A stretch of DNA of 64,000 nucleotides from Spinacia oleracea (lineage: Eukaryota > Streptophyta > Magnoliopsida > Caryophyllales > Amaranthaceae). The stretch lies in the NCBI RefSeq assembly GCF_020520425.1, contig NC_079487.1:107790141-107854140 (forward strand), read 5' to 3'. Of the stretch, positions 11,433 through 23,023 are shown piece after piece (within the stretch, counting starts at the first letter, position 1; the number at the start of each line of letters is the position of its first letter). The position numbers and the translations under genes were made by a program. Below the pieces are notes generated by a model. It worked only from the letters and a program-made list of their open reading frames with translations, did not search any database and was not told the DNA's origin.

Positions 11433-11560
11433 TTGAGGATAACATAGTTATTCTAAATGATAGAATATCGTATGTGGTAGAGTTGCGATATAACGATATT
11501 CTTTTTTTTTTTGTTTTTGAGAATATATTCTATCATCAAGAATAACTACGTTATCCTCAA
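11433..11560. repeat. Imperfect inverted repeat with 36-bp arms, upstream of the NT-C2 gene
   Basis: The arm at 11433-11468 (TTGAGGATAACATAGTTATT...) is repeated in reverse complement at 11525-11560 with about four mismatches, around a 56-nt loop. It lies about 400 bp before the start codon. It could be a foldback MITE remnant; a transcribed hairpin cannot be excluded from sequence alone. Confidence 0.65.
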
Positions 11561-11957
11561 CAATAAAAGCCAAAGGAAAAAGGGTAGAAGAAAAAAAAAG
11601 ATTGTGAATATGATGATGAGAAGACCCAAATTTTTTTTAAAAAAAAGTTTGCTCTCACAAGTTGTTTTCCTTAGGCCCAATACAAAGTAAACCAACTCCC
11701 TTTCCCTCTAAAAATGTTCAACCCCATGAGAAAGTATTAAATAGCTTTCTTAGACTTAATCCAAACCCCCCAAATCAACAACCTTTTCTTCATTCTCTCA
11801 TTAATCCACCATTTTATCAATTTCAATAAAATTACCAATTCCAACATTACTCAAATAAAAATAGACAAAAAAGACTGAATCTTTGCATAAATTCATCAAT
11901 TTCTACCCAAAAAACAGAACATTTTCTTCTGTTTTTTCAACAATTTGAATTGAAAAG

Positions 11958-14900
11958 ATGGCTATTTGGCCAGGAAGAGGATCAACAACGAAGAAATACC
12001 AGGTAAAATTGAAGGAATTGAAGCTTGAAGGATTACAATTCGAAGGTAAAGAACGAGTAAAAATGGCGATTGAAGTGAAATGGGAAGGAGCTCATAAGTC
12101 TGGATTTTATTCGTCATTATACAAGAAATCTCATCAAAATCGAACCGCGTTCTCCAAAGAAATCGAGCTTATGAAATTGGATGAATCAATTGAATGGAGC
12201 AATGAGTTCGATCATATTTGCAGTTTTTCTATCAATTCTAAAGACCCCATTTCATTTTCTCCTTGGATTGTTTCATTCCACATACTTTATGTAAGTTTTT
12301 GAGTCACTCTGCCTCTGTTTTTCAATGTTCATTATTATTAAGGATTTGATGGTATTAATATTACATGCCGTATACAATACACTCATTGTATACAAGTTTA
12401 CGCAGATGTATTTATAATTTTATTCTTTGCCGAGTATCAATTCGCCTTTTATTTTTTATACGGAGTATTAAGTATGCTATGATTTTAATCAACTGAAATT
12501 GGAAATTAGGGTGTTTAGTTTATGGGTTTAAGGTATATTTCTTAAGTTTATTATTGGGTTTCTCTTAATTTGACAAAAAAGGGTTGGAATCATTTTATTT
12601 ATGGGTATATTTAATTTGTTTCCCCTAATTTAGTTGGAAAATCAGAAATAAAGATTTCCTTGATTTGTTTGTTATATACGAAAATGATTTTCCTGTATTT
12701 AATTAGTATTTTTTGTTTCCAAAAGTTGATGATCGTGACAATTTGGCGTGATTATGATTTATGAATGACATAATAATTACAGTACTTAACTTTAATTTGG
12801 TAATATTTACAGGTGGAGAGTGAAGAAACATCATCATCATCTTCATCTAGTGGTAATAAAATGCAAGTAATAGGCAATGCAAAATTAAATTTAGGAGAAT
12901 TAGCTTCAAAAATGGAGGCGCAAATTCAGCAAATAATACCCATCTCTTTAGAGTTGGATGGAGTTGTCATGAAATCTTCCCTTCAAGTAAGAAGCATTTC
13001 ATTTTTCTTTGCTATATGATCAATGACTCAATGTGCGAACACAATTGAAGTGTGCAACACGTATAGGACACTTCCTTCATCTGAAATTAACAGTGTAAAT
13101 TAATCTATTAATGAAAAATAGAGTCCGGATAAAATAATTGCTTAATGTGGACTAAAATCTTTTCAAGTCCAAAAAATATAATTTTTTCCAACTTTTAATT
13201 TTCTTATAATTATGGAAAAGACCTTGATGAAAAAGGAATTCAACCCAAAAACAACTTAAGAAAGACAATAAGGAAAAGGTTAGCTTAGATTCTTGTATGT
13301 CTAATACTTCGTATTGTAGAAGACCATTATTGTAGATTTAGTATAATATCATGTGCTCATAGACACTTGTTTGTCTGGTCAATGATTTCCATTGCATTAT
13401 GCCAACCTTAATTGACGAATTCCACGTACTTCTATCTTAAGTTATTATAAAACTTTCTTTGTCACGCTTTGTTATTATATATCATGATACCAACGTGCTT
13501 GTATTTAGTTATATGAATTTAATTTGGTAGTATATGCTTGTGTTTTCAATTGAATAAATGCCTGAGTAATACTATCATCAAGATTTTTGCCTAATAATTA
13601 AGACTGAGTGATTGTGTATGATAGGTAGTCTATATCACTACAAAAAAATTGTATCATTAACAATGGAAAATACCGTCGCTAAATGCCATTAATCGTTGAT
13701 TAATTACGGGATATCTGTCGCGAACCCGCGTCGTTAATGGAAAATCTCGTCGTTAACCCGTCGTAAAAGACATTTTCGACGGTTGTTCCCGTCTTTGTTT
13801 GGTTATTAGCCCCGTCGCAAAAGTTTTACAACGGAATTGTCGTAATTAGGTTATCGTTAAAAATACAAATTCTTGTAGTGATGTTGAAAAGTTTCTTTCC
13901 ATTATTTATAACTAGATTTTAGCCCGTGCGATGCACGGATTCTATTAAATTGTTATGTGTATATACCACTTTTATATATCAGATTAGATTAGTTTTTAAT
14001 TTTGCATTGAATTTCATTTTAGATTTTATTTATTTATTATGAGAGTGTTTGTTTTTTGATGAAATTGTATATGCGTAATATTAATAATCAATTAATAAAA
14101 AATATCTACGTGACACTAATCATTTCTTTACGTGGCACTCGACTTTTTTAATTCAAAATTAATTTTAAAATCTTATTTTTCATTGGCCGAAACCATTAGT
14201 TTTTTCTACGTGGCGCTCTAATATTGGATTAATGTTTGATTTTAAATTGAATTTTATTTATTTTATTTTAGATTATTGTTTTATTTTGGAAGAATTTTAT
14301 TTTAAATTTATTTTTTAATTATTAGAGTGTTTGATTTTAGACGAAGTTGTATATATTAGTAATTAATTAATTAAAATATCTACGTGGCGCCTAATTAATT
14401 ATCAACCTGAAAATCGATTATTTTTTAATTATTAGAGTGTTTGATTTTCGATGGAGTTGTATATATTAGTAATTAATCAATTAAAATATCTACGTGACAC
14501 CTATTAATTATCTACGTGTCACTTGATTTTTTTAATTCAAAAAGAAATTAGAAATCTTATTTTTCATTGGCCGAAACCATTAGTAATTCTAGGTGGCGCT
14601 CTAATCTTTCAGCAAATATGCCTCCTTTATATATGTATATTAGATTTATTTTGTCCGCGTAACTCATTCATAAAAAAACGGATAAATGCTTAATGAAACC
14701 AATTTAATCAAGTATCATCATTCTGTTAGCCAGTCAAATGCAAAATTCAGTTTATATAATCCGTGTCTGCAAAACAAAAGGCCGCAAAAACTTAACCATA
14801 AAGGTACACGTCTCTTGAGGAAAACAAAAAGGCACAACATAAAAGTATATTACTCCAATTTTTAAAAAGGTTGACTTTAAACATCAAAGTTTAATGAAAT

Positions 14901-17900
14901 TTATCAATTATTTGTCAAACTATGGTCATACTTTTTCACTTTCGCATTACACGATACAATTTGATTTTAACACTATTCACATAAATTATTTTGACTTTAT
15001 TTTGTAATTTGTATTTAAGAAGAAACATAGTTATGTAGAGTTTTATTAGATTTTTCTCAATAAATATTTTTTAAATATCAATTTTTTATAATTTTTCTAT
15101 CCTTAATAGTAAATATTAATGTTTGAAATTGTACATTGATAAACTTGCCAAAAGAATTGTGTAACCTTAAAAGAACGGAGGAAGTATATATATATCTAGT
15201 GTTTGGTCCGATCGATGCCCCGAGTTACTACTTTGAACATTACATATTGGGGTGTGCATTATGTAGAAAATCTGTGAACATTATACGCTTAGATGTTCCA
15301 AGTTATATGTATTTGTGTACAATAAAGATTATATCTAATTGTTGGCTAAGATGGTAACATTTCAACTTATCATGTGACAAGTCCCAATTTCGAATCTTAT
15401 TGGAAAACATTTTTGATGTATGTTATATGTGGTATATATTATTTATTAAGGAGATGACGTAACATGTTCTAGTGATTAGAGAGCTCTACGTAGCAAGTAT
15501 ACGTTAGAGACACTTTTTAATACTTAATCTGTTCTTATTTACATGACACAATTGGATTTTAGACTTCACACAAGCTCCTTTGACTTTCTTTTGTGATTTA
15601 TACTTAAGAAAAACATAATTGTATAGGGTCTTATTAGATTCGTCTCAATAAATATATTTTTAAATATAACACTTTGCAATATTGCACTGATGCAGGTAAT
15701 TGTGAGCTTCACTGAGATGAGAAACACATCCCACTCGCGTACCTTATCCCATGACTCGTTTGGAGTCGTTCAGAACTCGAGTGAATCAGCGAGTTTGCTA
15801 AGGAGAACTAATAGTCAAGGTGCTTCGTTAACACAAGAGAAAGCCAAGAAAAACAAGCCTCGGTTATTTGGGAAACAGTTTAGTCTTAAGAACTCGGGTG
15901 AGTCTTCAGCTACATCTAGCTCGGAGAGTGAGTATGTGGTTGTAGCTTCGAGCAGCAAAAATGATGAGTCTAACTCAGTGACTGAGTCGAAGAGCTCGTT
16001 GAGTTCAGAGACACAGTTGGACTTGGTCACCAAAGGTGGCTTTTGGAAATGGAAGAGAAGAAAATCCATGAACAAAACTGATCAAAAGACTGCATCTACT
16101 GTGGTATGTGCATTCTTTTAGCTAACAAAATTTCTTATGTTTCTGCACATAGGCAAAAAAAACTTAATGGTACACATAGCTAGAAACTGACATTGACATG
16201 GAAATTTAAGGCGTTATATAGTTTACCTCGTGACAATTTATTTTTGAAAAGATTGATGATCAAAGTTTTGCATATGAATAATACTCCTTCCGTTCCTAAA
16301 TAAGTGTCACATTTTCTTTTTTGGCGTTCCCTTATAAGTGTCGCATTTCTATTTTTGAACATATACTTTTCCCACTTTTCCATACACTTTTCCCACTTTT
16401 CTATAAATCATGATTAATTTTACTTACACATTCTACATTTTTCCACTTTTCAATCCCCACATCCACTTTTATTTGTACTTTATTCAATTAAACAATTATC
16501 TACTTTATCCTTTCCCCCAAAAAAACATTCCCAATCATTAACTCTTACACACTTTATAATTTTATTAATTACCGCGCCGGAGCCCAAATGTGATACTTAT
16601 TTAGGAACGGAGGGAGTATGATGATGATATGCGCAAACCAACTTAAAAGTTTAGAGCACATAGTATTTCATCAAAACATCGCCCCAAAACCGAAAGAATT
16701 TTGTTAAAAAGTCATCCGAAATAGACATGATAATCCGAAACTGGACTCGACACAAACACACTTGATACTCCGTACTACTTTTGTGGAGTGAAAGTTGCGA
16801 AAGAGAAGGTAAATAGACATTAATAATGTACGGAGTAGAAGGAAAAGAAAACAAAGAAAATGTTTGGTAACAACAGTTTATAGTTGCAATGTCATTAATC
16901 ATTATGTCTATGGAAAACTAATCTGCCTTTTATTAATTATGATTTATGACTCTATTTTTAGCAAAATTTGTTTTTAACTAAAACTAAACCAGAAAACTCA
17001 AAATTCAGACATTCAGAGACAATAATAGGGACCCTAAAAGCAGACAATTTTAATCCGTGCTCCCTCTAGTTTAAGGGTCCCACAATCCCTTTTCTTTGTT
17101 AATTTTTTTGATCATTTTCTCCCTTAAAGTGACTAAGGTAGGGATCATATTTCCAAGGATATGCAATGATTTATGTTACATCATGTTTTTGAACATTTGA
17201 AATCATAATCTTTTAAAGTAGACTTCCTTCCATTTTGGTGTATGTTTGTTGTACCTCAACCACTATCTTTGGTCCTCGGCTTTATATACCATCTGCCCAT
17301 CACTGTGTTTTGGTTCTATCATTAGTATACAGTTCTGTTTCGAATACAGGAAGATGATTTATCAGACACGTTCACTCGACTAGTCTTAGCAGAGGTTCAA
17401 TATACAGAGTACTGCAGTATAACACATAGGTTATGTTCTTTTCTCCTCAAAAACCTTTGTCCCTTATCTCAACTTATGGACCCTTTACTCATAAACATAT
17501 TAAGTTGTGATTTGAACTTATTGACTCTTATCCGAACTTTTCACTCTTGGTGCAATTAGGGTGATTTATGAGTCAGTAGTAATGCACTGAAATTCGTAAT
17601 GGTCCGAGCTAAAGATGGTTGTGTGCCAGGCCGGTTCGGGTTTCAGACCGGCCCACGGGCCGTCGTGCCTAAGCATAAATTTACTAAATTTAGCGTGCTT
17701 TGTCATAATTTGTCTTGCCGTGCTTTTTCCCAAAAGAATGCGGCCTGGCTCACGACTTCGTTTTTCGTGTCGGGTCGGGTCTTGGGCCGGTTCAGCCCAC
17801 AGCCACCTTTAGTCCGAGAAAGAAATTGACCTGTGATGTGCAACATTTTACAGGATGTAGAAAAGTCTTGCAATTCTAGCAGCTGGGAAGAAAAGGAACT

Positions 17901-18756
17901 GGTGAGCAGAGATGGGAAAACAAAGCTAAAAGCCAATGTGTTTTTCGCCTCATTTGACCAGCGTAGCGAGAAAGCAGCAGGGGAGAGCGCATGCGCTGCT
18001 ATAGTGGCAGTCATCGCCCACTGGCTCCAACTCCACGGAGTCATGTCGTTAACAGGACCCGTATTTGATCGCCTCATCACTGAGGGCTCCTTAGAATGGA
18101 GAAAACTTTGCAGCGACGAGTCAAACAACCCCGACCGCCATTTCGACCTCGAAACCATCATAAACGCCGAACTCCGGCCCCTCGCTGTCATGTGGAACAA
18201 CTCCCGGTTCGGGTTCTTCCACCCCGAGGAATTCGACCACCTAAAAGACGCTGCATCTTTCGATGAGATTTGGAAAGAAATCAACACAGACGTGAATGAA
18301 TCAGACCCAAGAGTCTACATCGTCAGATGGAACGAGCATTTCTTTATACTCAAGGTGGAGGCTAACGCTAACTACATCATCGACTCCCTAGGAGAACGGC
18401 TCTATGAAGGGTGCAACCAAGCGTATGTTCTGAAGTTCGATGATTCGACATTGATGCTTGAGAAGGAACAAGGGGAAGAGAAAGAGAAAAGCGAAGAAGA
18501 TAAGGTGATATGCAGAGGGAAGGAATGTTGTAGGGAGTATATGAAGAGGTTTTTAGCAGCTATTCCACTCAGGGAGCTGAAAGAGGAGGAAGCTAAGGGT
18601 AAAACAGTTGATGTGTTTGCGCTATATAAGAGACTGCAGATTGATTTTCATCTCAGTTCTAATTCTTCTGCTGCTTCTACAGCTAATACTTCTATTACAG
18701 CCTCTCCTGATACTGAGCCTCACTTCCTTGTTGATAATGAATATGTACAGATTTAG
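11958..18756 (+). CDS. EEIG1/EHBP1-type NT-C2 domain protein, four exons
   Basis: Exons read as 11958-12290, 12813-12986, 15696-16103 and 17854-18756. All junctions are phase 0 with GT...AG borders, giving 605 residues. The start ATG (MAIWPGRG) has a purine-rich context. Residues 1-175 form the NT-C2 domain (KYQVKLKELKLEGLQF, then a beta-rich core and the LNLGELAS block) found in EEIG1/EHBP1 proteins and thought to bind membranes. Residues 176-305 are Ser-rich with a basic WKWKRRKS patch. The last exon holds the conserved plant C-terminal domain (KLKANVFFASFDQRSEKAAG, then a WNEHFFILKVEANANYIID block). This architecture is shared by a plant family of unproven function; a role in membrane trafficking or organelle movement is inference. 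Introns 2 and 3 are swollen by transposons. A short frame at 17351 after CAG could be an alternative exon, but it stops in frame. Confidence 0.88.
13636..13880. mobile_element. Miniature CACTA-like element in intron 2 of the NT-C2 gene
   Basis: It starts CACTACAAAAAAATTGTAT and ends ATACAAATTCTTGTAGTG. At 245 bp it is non-coding, with internal words such as GTCGCTAAA and GTCGTTAA that recall CACTA subterminal repeats. A 3-bp target duplication is not clear (TAT before, ATG after). Some plant MITEs of other superfamilies also carry CACTA ends. Confidence 0.65.
13912..14644 (-). mobile_element. Non-autonomous Helitron (family A) in intron 2
   Basis: Minus-strand reading: 5' end TCTAATATACATATATAAAG, 3' end with the hairpin CCGTGCATCGCACGGG, a short spacer and CTAG, inserted between A and T. 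The 5' end is near-identical to that of the element at 30622-31259. It has no coding capacity and contains internal near-repeats around TTAGAGTGTTTGATTTT. Confidence 0.8.
14853..15185. mobile_element. Diverged Stowaway-like MITE in intron 2
   Basis: It begins CTCCAATTTTTAAAAAGG and ends AAGAACGGAGGAAG with TA on both sides. The interior has the family string AAACATAGTTATGTAGAG followed by a TTAGATTTTTCTCAATAAA stretch. The ends are poorly matched, so it is old. Confidence 0.6.
15527..15672. mobile_element. Truncated Stowaway-like MITE ending just before an exon
   Basis: The left half of the same MITE family is recognisable (ATCTGTTCTTATTTACATGA, then GGGTCTTATTAGATTCGTCT). Similarity fades about 25 bp before the exon 3 acceptor at 15695, and the right terminus is missing. 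Confidence 0.5.
16284..16616. mobile_element. Stowaway-like MITE in intron 3 of the NT-C2 gene
   Basis: Terminal repeats CTCCTTCCGTTCCTAAATAA and TTATTTAGGAACGGAGGGAG are nearly perfect over 20 bp or more and are flanked by TA. It is 333 bp and non-coding. Confidence 0.85.
17597..17830. repeat. GC-rich CGGGTCGGG / GGCCCACGGGCC patch in intron 3
   Basis: A GC-rich block of repeated GGCCGG, CGGGTC and GGCCCACGGGCC words sits in an otherwise AT-rich intron and resembles dispersed repeat debris. Short frames on both strands here lack domain similarity and are not called as exons. It ends about 25 bp before the exon 4 acceptor. Confidence 0.45.
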
Positions 18757-20070
18757 ACTCTTTTGTTTGTGTATAGTTTTTATATCTGATTGGTTAGAAA
18801 CTTTAGATTAGGACTAGAAAACTTCATGGGTGTGCTGGAAAGAAGTTCATTTGTGATTGTTTTTATTTTTAATTTTAACATTGATTGAAAAGTTTTGTCC
18901 ATAAAGTAGAGAAGAAAAACAAATAAAGATAATCACAATTTTCTTCAAAAATCATAGAGCAAGAATGTTGTGATTTCAAAGATTCTTCATTGCCACTTAA
19001 CCAAGAAACAATCTACTGTAGGAAAGAAAAACTTAATGGCTAACATGTTAGATTAAACATTAAACTAATGCAACTCCTAGTGCCTCAAGTAACAAAGTGA
19101 AATATGACTGATCAAATTGCACTGAGGGACCAATAATGTTATATTGTTATGTTATGTTATGTTATGTTAGGTACTTAGGTGGTGGGACATTAAATTGTCT
19201 ACATTTGTGATGTTATCAACCATTTTTAACTTGATAAAACAGACAAATTTCCCTGACCATCTATTTTTGTTTCAATTTCCATTTTATCATCTCCTTTAGA
19301 TTTAATATACTTCAATATATTTAAAACCTTTCAAAAAATATTGGCTAGTCTATTCCAAACATCAAAAGCTGGACTTTGGGCCACCCTCATTTTAATTATT
19401 TTTTCTTTTATAAAAAAAAATAAAAAGTTGAAATTGGACTAGAAAAAGACATCTCTTTGCACCCCAAGCACACAAGCCAAAATCCCCCCATTCTCCCCCC
19501 AACAACAGAAAAGACAATAAAAGTCTCACAAGTCTTTCTAAAAACCCCTTTTATAAATATCCTTCCATTTCAGCTTACTGTTTGTCCTTAATCAGTGCTA
19601 TCCACAACCTGGCACTCATATTCATCACACGTCTAGGACCGGCTACTCGTAATAGATTGCTCCAATTTAACCAGAGGTCTCGGATTCAAACCCTAGGACA
19701 CAACATTATACAAGTGCGGAGTATGATATATGGATTCAAGCAAATGGATACTGTTAACTTGTTAAGTTAAAGGGTAAAAGGCTATGTTTGAGACATAAAA
19801 ACTCAATTAAAGCAAATGATACAAACTCATCATAGAAATGATGCAGCAGAAAGTTGACATGACATTTGATACAACAGTTATGTACAAAATTCATGGTTTC
19901 ACAAGCAGCAAACTCGTCCTAGGAAATTATGCGACTGAAACCAAACAACCCGAATGGGAAAACATGCCGCAAAGTGAAGCTACATTATTTACATATACAA
20001 CAATGAAAACTCCCACTTGCTAACCTGAAATTCTCTACGCATCTAGGTACTGAAAGCTGATAACTATTAA
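18757..20070. other. Region between two convergent genes; no gene called
   Basis: It holds the 3' region of the NT-C2 gene and the 3' region of the minus-strand gene ending at 20071. A short TTATG microsatellite lies around 19145-19172. A tRNA-like B-box string (GGATTCAAACCC) near 19682 within AGGTCTCGGATTCAAA hints at a decayed SINE, but without a clear A-box or target duplication I do not call one. Confidence 0.45.
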
Positions 20071-21944
20071 CTAACCCGTAGTTCTTGTTCCTTTGTAAGA
20101 GAAAGTCGGCAAGAACTTTGGCTCCCATGAATGACGCGGATCTTTCATCTGATCAACTGCCTTTCGCTTCCTTACCATCAAATTTACATCCAAACTCTCG
20201 TCTTTTAAACCAGCTTTGCTCTCATGATACATGGAAAATATCTCATGCTTAGAATCCACACCATTTATTTTCCCTTGAAAACCATTACTTCGACCATCTT
20301 CATCCTCTTGCATTGATGGAAACCCCAATCGAAGAGATAAATCACACTCATTAGTAGGTGGTTTGATAGCAACTTTTGGTTCACCTATCCTATTCATTAT
20401 ATAATCCTCATTACACAAGGAAAAGTTTCGTGACATGTCTATTTCAGGGCGGTCATCTCTAAGGGGTTTCGAAGTAGGATGATCAACAAGCTTTAGTTGT
20501 GGCTCCATAGGTCGAGGGCAGGCACCATAATACAGTGGATAAACAGCACATGACTGTGATCGAAATGAACCTTGACCAGGTAAGCAGTTTTGTCTAGATA
20601 GGAAGGACTCATTGTTTAAGCAACTATTAATAGGAAGAGTAAGATTTTGTGGCTCTTTCCCTCGAAAATTTGAGTAAAGAGGCGCAAGGGATGAACTCGG
20701 GTTGGGACTCCTCTCACAGGTTAAATCCGGGTTTCCGGTTAAATAACCCCTTGGGTGATTGTTCCTTTGGCTCCTTGAAGATCTTCTAGGAAAACAACCT
20801 AAATGGAGAGCAGCTGCAAAGAGATGTACCATAATTTCATTTACCTTTATCTTAAAGACAAATTGAGACCACTAGTGAAACTAATTTTCTAAGTTTCCGT
20901 AGTGGTGGGTAGTTTACCCGATGGATAGACAAAGTTGTTTCCAAAACAAACCCATGAATACACACAACATCATAGTTCTACACTTCAACCAATTTTAGTT
21001 ATTTGTTTAATGATGGGATAAAGCAAGAAAAGTAGGATTAGCCTATTGGGATAACTGAAAACACTTTCACAAAAGATGAACCCTAATTATCACAATACTA
21101 CTGGTGCAAAATGAATCATTAAAATCAGAAAAAGCAAAAAGGAAAACAGAAAAAGGGTCATAAGCCATAGAATCATAGACTTCAAATTTCATTCTTTTTA
21201 TGAATGTTTTGGGTACGACTTTATGCTCCTCCAAGACTTAGACCAACTAACAGAACTAGTTAGTACTAAAGTTTGCAACTTGGCTTAAAGCACACAACTT
21301 TGTTTTCCTACCCAGAACCCACAATATAAAATTGGAAAAAAGAGAGAGAAAAATACCTTCAATGCAAGGCTGCAAAAACTCCGCTGTATCTTCAGAGCAC
21401 TCCTCACGGCGGATGATGGTGTTAATTGCATCATTAGCTCGATCCCACAGCGTTTTAAGATCCATATACTCAGCCTTCAAATTATCCACATTGTAATTTT
21501 TCACCAAAAATTCAAATTTTAATTCAACTTAAATAAATAATAAAATACCCAATTGATGAAATTTAATACGGAGTAGCAAAAGAATTATAAAAACAACAAT
21601 AATAAATAATTGAAGAAATTCGAACCTCGGAATTAGCTTTAGAGTAGATAATTTCCTCAGCTTTGAGAACAACAATGGGGAGTTTCTCTTGCCATTCTTT
21701 CTTCTTCTTTGTTGATGGGCTATGAATCTCATTTGCAATCCTTAAAATCCAAAACAAAAAACAGGGGATTTTCAGAAACAGAGGAATTAAAAACATGTGA
21801 CTTTACCAGTTTTAGAAAGAGGAAGTTAGAGAGAGAAAATAACCTGAAAATCTCTTGAATAAGGGAGCCTCTAATGGGTTGGTGCCTTTCACTATGCCAA
21901 GCTCTTCTAACACACTCATAAGGCCTTGGGCCGGGCCTTGGCAT
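20071..21944 (-). CDS. Conserved plant protein of unknown function, four exons
   Basis: Minus-strand exons are 21844-21944, 21626-21740, 21357-21474 and 20071-20813, with GT...AG borders and consistent phases. Together they give a 358-residue protein beginning MPRPGPRPYECVRRAWHSER. The first three exons (about 110 residues) form a compact, highly charged and probably helical block with IVVLKAEEIIYSKANSEAEY and LWDRANDAINTIIRREE. This block looks like the conserved part of a plant-only family whose members begin MPRPGPRPYECVRRAWHS. The last exon is low in recognisable structure, with short motifs such as CDLSLRLGF and VRKRKAVDQ. CDLSLRLG resembles an EAR-like LxLxL motif, and RKRK a nuclear signal, so a nuclear regulatory role is possible but is inference. 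The start lies in a purine-poor leader and no other ATG fits. Confidence 0.8.
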
Positions 21945-22200
21945 TTTGAAACAGAAAAGGAGAGAGAAAGAGGAGAAGGAAAGGGTGGGGGAGAAGAAGA
22001 AGAAGAAGAAGAAGAAGAGTGAATGTGTTTTGTGGGCTGCTAAAATTTTCTACTTTGTTAAGTAAGTTCTTTGGTTGGGGGAACTTGGTGGGGGGTGTTG
22101 TCTTCTTTGTTGTTGCTAGGACTTTGCTAATGTGGGGGCAACTTTGCAGGCTCACAAAATAATAACAACAACAACAACAACAAATCCTTTTGAGTGATTA
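21945..22200 (-). promoter_or_regulatory. Leader and proximal upstream region of the minus-strand gene
   Basis: Upstream of the start codon the transcribed strand is rich in CT: a TTC repeat run (plus-strand GAAGAAGAAG at about 1990-2018 of the 20-kb block, i.e. 21990-22018). CT-rich leaders are common in plant 5' UTRs. A second trinucleotide run (AACAAC) lies at about 22163-22183. No TATA box is certain. Confidence 0.4.
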
Positions 22201-22408
22201 AAATGTGTGAAAATTGAAAATCGAATTCAAAAAAATACTCCCTAGTTGTGTTCCTTAGAATAACATTTCTTCCCAAATTAAAAAAGTTTACATGTTGATG
22301 TATAGAGAGTTTGATGAGGTGATTTTGGAATTTAATTGTTGATTTTCTGTTTGTTAATAGGTGTTATTTATTTTTCCGATCGATATTTTATTTTTGACTT
22401 CTTTCTTT

Positions 22409-22545
22409 AGTCTATTTATCGGTCACGTGTTAAAAAGGATGGCAATGTCATAGCTTATCATCTTGCAAGACTAGTTCCCTTTAGTGTAGAATATATTTAG
22501 GAGAATTATTGTACTTCAGTTATTTCTCCTTAATGGACTACCTAT
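22409..22545 (+). pseudogene. LINE RNase H C-terminal fragment
   Basis: In frame from 22409 one reads YRSRVKKDGNVIAYHLARLV followed by PFSVEYI, a stop and ENYCTS. This matches the end of a plant LINE RNase H domain, where the VKRDGN-VAHHLAR motif closes the fold. It is isolated from any reverse transcriptase. Confidence 0.65.
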
Positions 22546-22765
22546 GTTTCCCCTCAAAAAAAAAGTTGGTTCTTGGAAACCTAATTTGAGATAGTACTTT
22601 ACTTTTCTACATTAAAACTAGAGGTGATCAAAAACTCGGGTTCGGTCTAATTAGATTTTTCAATTCATGTTTAGGATGTAGACTAGGCCAAGACATTATT
22701 GATATACTAACATACTATGCATTTTTCGATTAGTTACTTGTACAAGTACTGGAGTATTACTTAAT

Positions 22766-22923
22766 ACCAAGCAAGGCTTTGCTTAGTGGTAAAAATGTGG
22801 CCTCATAACCTTAAAGTTATGGATCAAACCCCATTAGAGACTCTTTGGAGTGAGGATTTCCTTTATAATCCCCCCTCACTTCCAATGAGTCTGACCTTCA
22901 TCTTTACCTTCTAAAAAAACTAC
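22766..22923 (+). mobile_element. tRNA-derived SINE with target-site duplication
   Basis: The head holds a polymerase III A-box-like string (TTGCTTAGTGGTAA) and a B-box-like string (GGATCAAACCCC) about 45 bp later, followed by a tRNA-unrelated body and a short A-rich tail (CTAAAAAAACTAC). It is flanked by an identical 11-bp duplication TATTACTTAAT at 22755-22765 and 22924-22934. Size (158 bp) and layout fit a plant SINE. Confidence 0.85.
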
Positions 22924-23023
22924 TATTACTTAATTCCAGAGTCCATCAATGTCCAGGTCCCTGATATTGATATGAATGTCCAAAAAAATAAAAAGTGATA
23001 ACGTTGTATTGCACTTGTCTAAT

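Noticed and set aside
15340-15440. tRNA-like or SINE-like block (TTGGCTAAGATGG ... TTTCGAATCTT)
   Set aside because: The B-box is weak, and no tail or target duplication was found.
15815-16075. 86-codon open frame antisense to NT-C2 exon 3
   Set aside because: It is a shadow of the Ser-rich coding exon.
17703-18287. 194-codon open frame antisense to NT-C2 exon 4
   Set aside because: The sense strand carries a clear conserved domain and splice-consistent exon; the antisense frame has none.
19582-19770. Small gene with a TATA-like box upstream
   Set aside because: The frame lacks an ATG at its start, includes a tRNA-like B-box string and has no recognisable protein.
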